Positions 5,654 to 8,225 of a DNA stretch of 8,225 nt are shown piece by piece. Source of the stretch: DAITAZ01 sp036824045. Its GTDB lineage: Bacteria; Pseudomonadota; Gammaproteobacteria; Burkholderiales; Rhodocyclaceae. The position numbers were made by a program, and so were the translations under genes. Each line of letters begins with the position of its first letter. The first letter of the stretch is position 1. The notes beneath the pieces are model-generated. The model had not been told where the DNA came from. It saw only the letters and a list, made by a program, of their open reading frames with translations, and did not search any database. The DNA is taken from positions 1-8,225 of the forward strand of contig DAITAZ010000069.1 of NCBI GenBank assembly GCA_036824045.1, written 5' to 3'.

Positions 5654-8071
5654 TCACGCCGCACCTTTTTGCGCGCTGCGCGAAGCGCGCCAGTCGGAAA
5701 CCCGCACCAGCGCTTCCAGCCAGGCCAGACGGAAGGGGCCCAGGTCGGTTAGCAGTTTTTGGGTACGCGCCGCCCAGGATTCACCCATCGGGCCGCGGCC
5801 CAGGCGCATGAGGTCAAGCCGGAGCCGGGTGGCCGGGATGGTTTCGCGGTCGTCGATGGCCACTTCCGGCAACACGTCCCCCGCCCAGATGCCGCGGGCG
5901 AACAGGGTCTCGGTGTCCGGTGGCTCGGTTTCGCCCGGCAAGCTGCGGATCGCCAGCCGCACTTTGCCGTGGTGGGCGGCGATCAGGTAGGCAATGAGAT
6001 CGGCTTGCGCGGCTTCGCCGTTGTGTTCGAGCCACGCGAGCGCGGAGGCCAGTTCGTGGCGGAAGTGCTTGCGTTCCGTGTAGCCGCTCGGGCCGCCACA
6101 CACGGCGTAGGGTGCCCGCCCCTTCACCGCGCCCTTGGCCCACAGCACGTCTTCCTTCACCGCGGCGTCGGGGTCGCCGGTCAACAGCATGGTCTGAAAG
6201 GCGCGATGGGCTTTGCCCACGTCGTGCCAGCGGCAGGCGCGGGCGACTGCTGTTTTCCCCGCCTCTTCGCCCACCGTGTCGCACAACTGCTGTGCGGCGT
6301 CCTCCGCATCGCAGAGGTGGCGCGGCAGTGTCACCGCTTGGCCCATGTGGCTCCAGCGGTCGTCCTCCAGCGCCTCGGCGCTCTCCGCCTGAGAGGGCGG
6401 AAGGACGGGGACCACCGCCTTGAGCCCTGCTGCGAATCCGAGGTGGGGGGTGTAGCCGCCGGCCTGGGCATCGAGCATCACCGTCAGGCCGGGATAGACG
6501 TGCTCCAGCGCTGCCCAGCGCCGCGCCAGGCCATCCCAGACGTAGGCCGCCTTGCCCTTGAGGAAGGTCCTGGCAGCGCCGATGCTGGCGCGGCACAGCT
6601 CCTCCGGGACCGGCGCAGACTGGTCCTCTGCACCGCTAGACAGATCCCGCCAGAAGATCAGCACATCGGCGTCGTCGGCATCGCGGATGTAGGGAGAGAC
6701 GTCCACGTCGAAGCCAGTGAGATCCGGTTCGGTATTGAACAGGTCGAGGAAGTCGCGGCGCCGGAGCACGGGCACCAGCGGCGCGGCGTCCTCCGTGGGC
6801 GGCAGATCGGCTGGCGCGGCGCTGGCGAGCCCGGCGAGCCGGGCTCGTGCCGTAGCGAAGTCCGCCGCCTGGTATGGGGCGGCCTCGCTATCGGCGACGT
6901 CGATCCAACGGACGTCCGCCCCAGCCTCGCCCAGTTCTCCGTAGCGGTTGCAGCGGCCAAAGCGTTGCACCACAGATGCCCAAGGCGCCAGTTCCGAGAA
7001 GAGGCAGCGGCTCGTGATATCCACCCCTGCTTCGATGGCCTGGGTGGCAACGACGATGCGGCCGCGCGGCGGGGTGGCCCGGAGCGCTTCGTTGAGGGCG
7101 CGCCGCTCGGCGGGGCGGAAGCGGGAGTGGACCAGGAGCAGGTCCGCGTCCGGTTTGCTCTTCTCCAGCGCGGCGAAAACCGCTTGCGCCCGCTCCACGG
7201 TGTTGACGATTACCAGGGTCTGGGTGGCGGCCTGGTGGCGCCGGGCCACCTCGGTGGCCAGGGCACCGGCGTACTCCTTTGCGCCGCCCTTGGCGTTGGT
7301 TTCGGTCAAGGCGGTGTCAGCCTGCGTCAGGCGCTTGAGCGCGCGCCGGCGCCTGCCAACTTCCGGACTTGCCGCCTCGTCGTCGCTCAGGCGGAAGACG
7401 GCGGCATCGCGCAGGTGGGCGCGGAAGTCCACCGTCGCCAGCCACTCGGTGTTGAGCGTTGCCGACACCCACAGGCTGCGACTGTCCTTGCCCAAGCCGA
7501 AGGATCGCCGGAAAGCTTCCAGTTGTGCCGAGGTGGCCAGCCCGGGACCCATGAGCTGGATCTCGTCGAACACCCAGAGGCAGTCGTTGTGCAGCATGGC
7601 GTAATGCACCGGCCAGGCGTAGCGGCTCATGCCATAGCCGCGCATGAGCGCGCGGGAGAGCAGCATGTCCTGGGTGCCAATAAGAATCATGTCTTCGTCG
7701 GGGTGCTCGACCCAGGTGTCGGTGCCGCCTTCGCCCCCCAGGAGGAGATGCACGGATATACCCCCCTCGCCTGGGGGGGCCAGCCAGTCGAGCTTGGACA
7801 GCCAGCCACGGATAGCCTCGAAGGTTTGTTCAACGAGAACGCGCATGGGCAGGCAGACGACCAGCCGCCGCGGTGTTGAAATTCCTGTCGCGATGCGTTG
7901 TCTCCCGGGGCGTAGCCCTCTTTTCCACGCCCACGCCAGTACGTAGGCGGCGGTCTTGCCCATCCCCGTGGGAATGTCCAGGAATTGTGGCCAGGTAGAT
8001 TGCGCCAACCGGTGTTGGTAATCGAAGCAGGTGTGCTCAGTTGCCGTCTTGAACAGTGTGGGGTAGTCCAT
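5654..8071 (-). CDS. cas3: Cas3 of type I-G: DExD/H helicase with C-terminal HD nuclease
   Basis: This 805-residue protein is the target-degrading helicase-nuclease of the type I-G system. The helicase comes first: Walker A IPTGMGKT (33-40), motif Ia LVVCLPMRVLVEQ (70-82), motif II DEIQ (169-172), motif III SATL (203-206), VHSRF (314-318), motif V VATQAIEAGVDI (341-352) and motif VI QRFGRCNR (369-376). The HD nuclease is at the C-terminus: His575 in WSHMG, HD 616-617 in RWHDVGKAHRAF, His672 in FRHE, HH 700-701 in AAHHGKVR and Asp793 in VRVSDWRAS. HD after helicase is the reverse of the usual Cas3 order and is characteristic of I-G. All expected residues are present. The ATG at 8071 has no strong Shine-Dalgarno site, but the N-terminus (MDYPTLFKTATEHTCFDYQH) fits the family. 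It is the first cas gene in the strand order and is separated from csx17 by the opposed vapBC pair. Confidence 0.95.
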   Translation of the reverse strand: MDYPTLFKTATEHTCFDYQHRLAQSTWPQFLDIPTGMGKTAAYVLAWAWKRGLRPGRQRIATGISTPRRLVVCLPMRVLVEQTFEAIRGWLSKLDWLAPPGEGGISVHLLLGGEGGTDTWVEHPDEDMILIGTQDMLLSRALMRGYGMSRYAWPVHYAMLHNDCLWVFDEIQLMGPGLATSAQLEAFRRSFGLGKDSRSLWVSATLNTEWLATVDFRAHLRDAAVFRLSDDEAASPEVGRRRRALKRLTQADTALTETNAKGGAKEYAGALATEVARRHQAATQTLVIVNTVERAQAVFAALEKSKPDADLLLVHSRFRPAERRALNEALRATPPRGRIVVATQAIEAGVDITSRCLFSELAPWASVVQRFGRCNRYGELGEAGADVRWIDVADSEAAPYQAADFATARARLAGLASAAPADLPPTEDAAPLVPVLRRRDFLDLFNTEPDLTGFDVDVSPYIRDADDADVLIFWRDLSSGAEDQSAPVPEELCRASIGAARTFLKGKAAYVWDGLARRWAALEHVYPGLTVMLDAQAGGYTPHLGFAAGLKAVVPVLPPSQAESAEALEDDRWSHMGQAVTLPRHLCDAEDAAQQLCDTVGEEAGKTAVARACRWHDVGKAHRAFQTMLLTGDPDAAVKEDVLWAKGAVKGRAPYAVCGGPSGYTERKHFRHELASALAWLEHNGEAAQADLIAYLIAAHHGKVRLAIRSLPGETEPPDTETLFARGIWAGDVLPEVAIDDRETIPATRLRLDLMRLGRGPMGESWAARTQKLLTDLGPFRLAWLEALVRVSDWRASRSAQKGAA

Positions 8072-8116
8072 GGCGAGGCCGAGTAAGAAGCAAATTCAGG
8101 CAGAGTGGGGCGCGTG

Positions 8117-8139
8117 CCGGACTCCGAAGCGGAGTCCGG
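8117..8139. repeat. Perfect GC-rich hairpin upstream of cas3
   Basis: CCGGACTCCG (8117-8126) and CGGAGTCCGG (8130-8139) form a perfect 10-base stem with a 3-base loop. Neither side has a T run, so it is not a standard intrinsic terminator in either direction. It lies 45 bases upstream of the cas3 start and would be in the cas3 5' leader if transcription starts near 8180. It could be a dispersed REP-like palindrome, a leader structure or a T-less terminator. The sequence does not decide. Confidence 0.6.
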
Positions 8140-8184
8140 GATCGCCAGAATTGCAGGGAACTTCAGGTCTAAATGTCCTGCTTG

Positions 8185-8213
8185 GTGATAATGAGGTCTA
8201 TGCCAAATGTCAC
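8185..8213 (-). promoter_or_regulatory. Weak candidate cas3 promoter
   Basis: On the minus strand GTGACA (8213-8208, five of six matches to TTGACA) is followed after exactly 17 bases by TATCAC (8190-8185, four of six matches to TATAAT), placing a start near 8178, about 105 bases before the cas3 ATG. The -35 overlaps a small palindrome AATGT-C-ACATT (8206-8216). The -10 is poor, so this is only a candidate. Nothing else in 8140-8225 is recognisable apart from two copies each of AGGTCTA (8165, 8194) and AAATGTC (8171, 8205). Confidence 0.25.
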
Positions 8214-8225
8214 ATTCCGTGTGGA

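Noticed and set aside
5671..5690. GCGCGCT-GCGCGA-AGCGCGC inverted repeat near the cas3 3' end as a terminator
   Set aside because: It lies in cas3 codons. The adjacent T run (5666-5670) precedes the stem on the plus strand, and on the minus strand it reads as A, so neither direction gives stem then T-run.
5759..7879. Long plus-strand open frame of 706 codons opposite cas3
   Set aside because: It lies wholly antisense to a cas3 with all helicase and HD motifs. Its translation is low-complexity, rich in Gly, Arg, Ala and Val with no recognisable domain, as expected for the opposite strand of a GC-rich gene.
8165..8211. Paired AGGTCTA and AAATGTC words as the start of a CRISPR array or iterons
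   Set aside because: Only two short copies of each, with unequal internal spacing; no repeat-spacer pattern.

Overview
The window holds most of a type I-G (formerly I-U) CRISPR-Cas interference operon on the minus strand, with a type II toxin-antitoxin pair inserted between two of its genes on the plus strand. The DNA is visibly GC-rich, tightly packed, and uses Shine-Dalgarno sites, which fits a high-GC bacterium, probably a proteobacterium. The sequence alone does not fix the genus. A run of exactly 100 N shows that this is a draft assembly, possibly a metagenome bin.

Layout, right to left along the minus strand: a 154-base upstream region with a perfect GC-rich hairpin and a weak promoter candidate (8072-8225); cas3, a helicase with a C-terminal HD nuclease (5654-8071); the plus-strand vapB/vapC-like pair (4930-5648), tail-to-tail with cas3 at 5 bases and head-to-head with csx17 at 89 bases; csx17, the large Cas8-like subunit (2559-4840, broken by the gap); csb1, the Cas7 backbone subunit (1571-2539); csb2, the fused Cas5-Cas6 protein (63-1571); and the first 17 codons of another minus-strand gene (1-52), which by position is probably the cas4-cas1 fusion. 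No CRISPR array is present; it and cas2 would be expected beyond the left edge.

How the parts work together: Csb2 is expected to process crRNA and cap one end of the complex, Csb1 to form the backbone along the crRNA, Csx17 to act as the large subunit that recognises target DNA, and Cas3 to unwind and degrade the target. The toxin-antitoxin pair may act as a stabiliser of the locus or as a dormancy back-up. It also changes how the operon can be transcribed, because any cas3-to-csx17 transcript must cross vapBC in antisense.

The main points for a second look are: (1) the N gap in csx17 is flanked by two identical 55-base copies, and collapsing them restores one 708-codon frame, so the apparent frameshift is an assembly artefact; (2) the antitoxin/toxin pair splits the cas operon and leaves only 89 bases, with a perfect 9+9 inverted repeat, as control region for both vapBC and csx17-csb1-csb2; (3) the convergent vapC/cas3 ends have no visible terminator.
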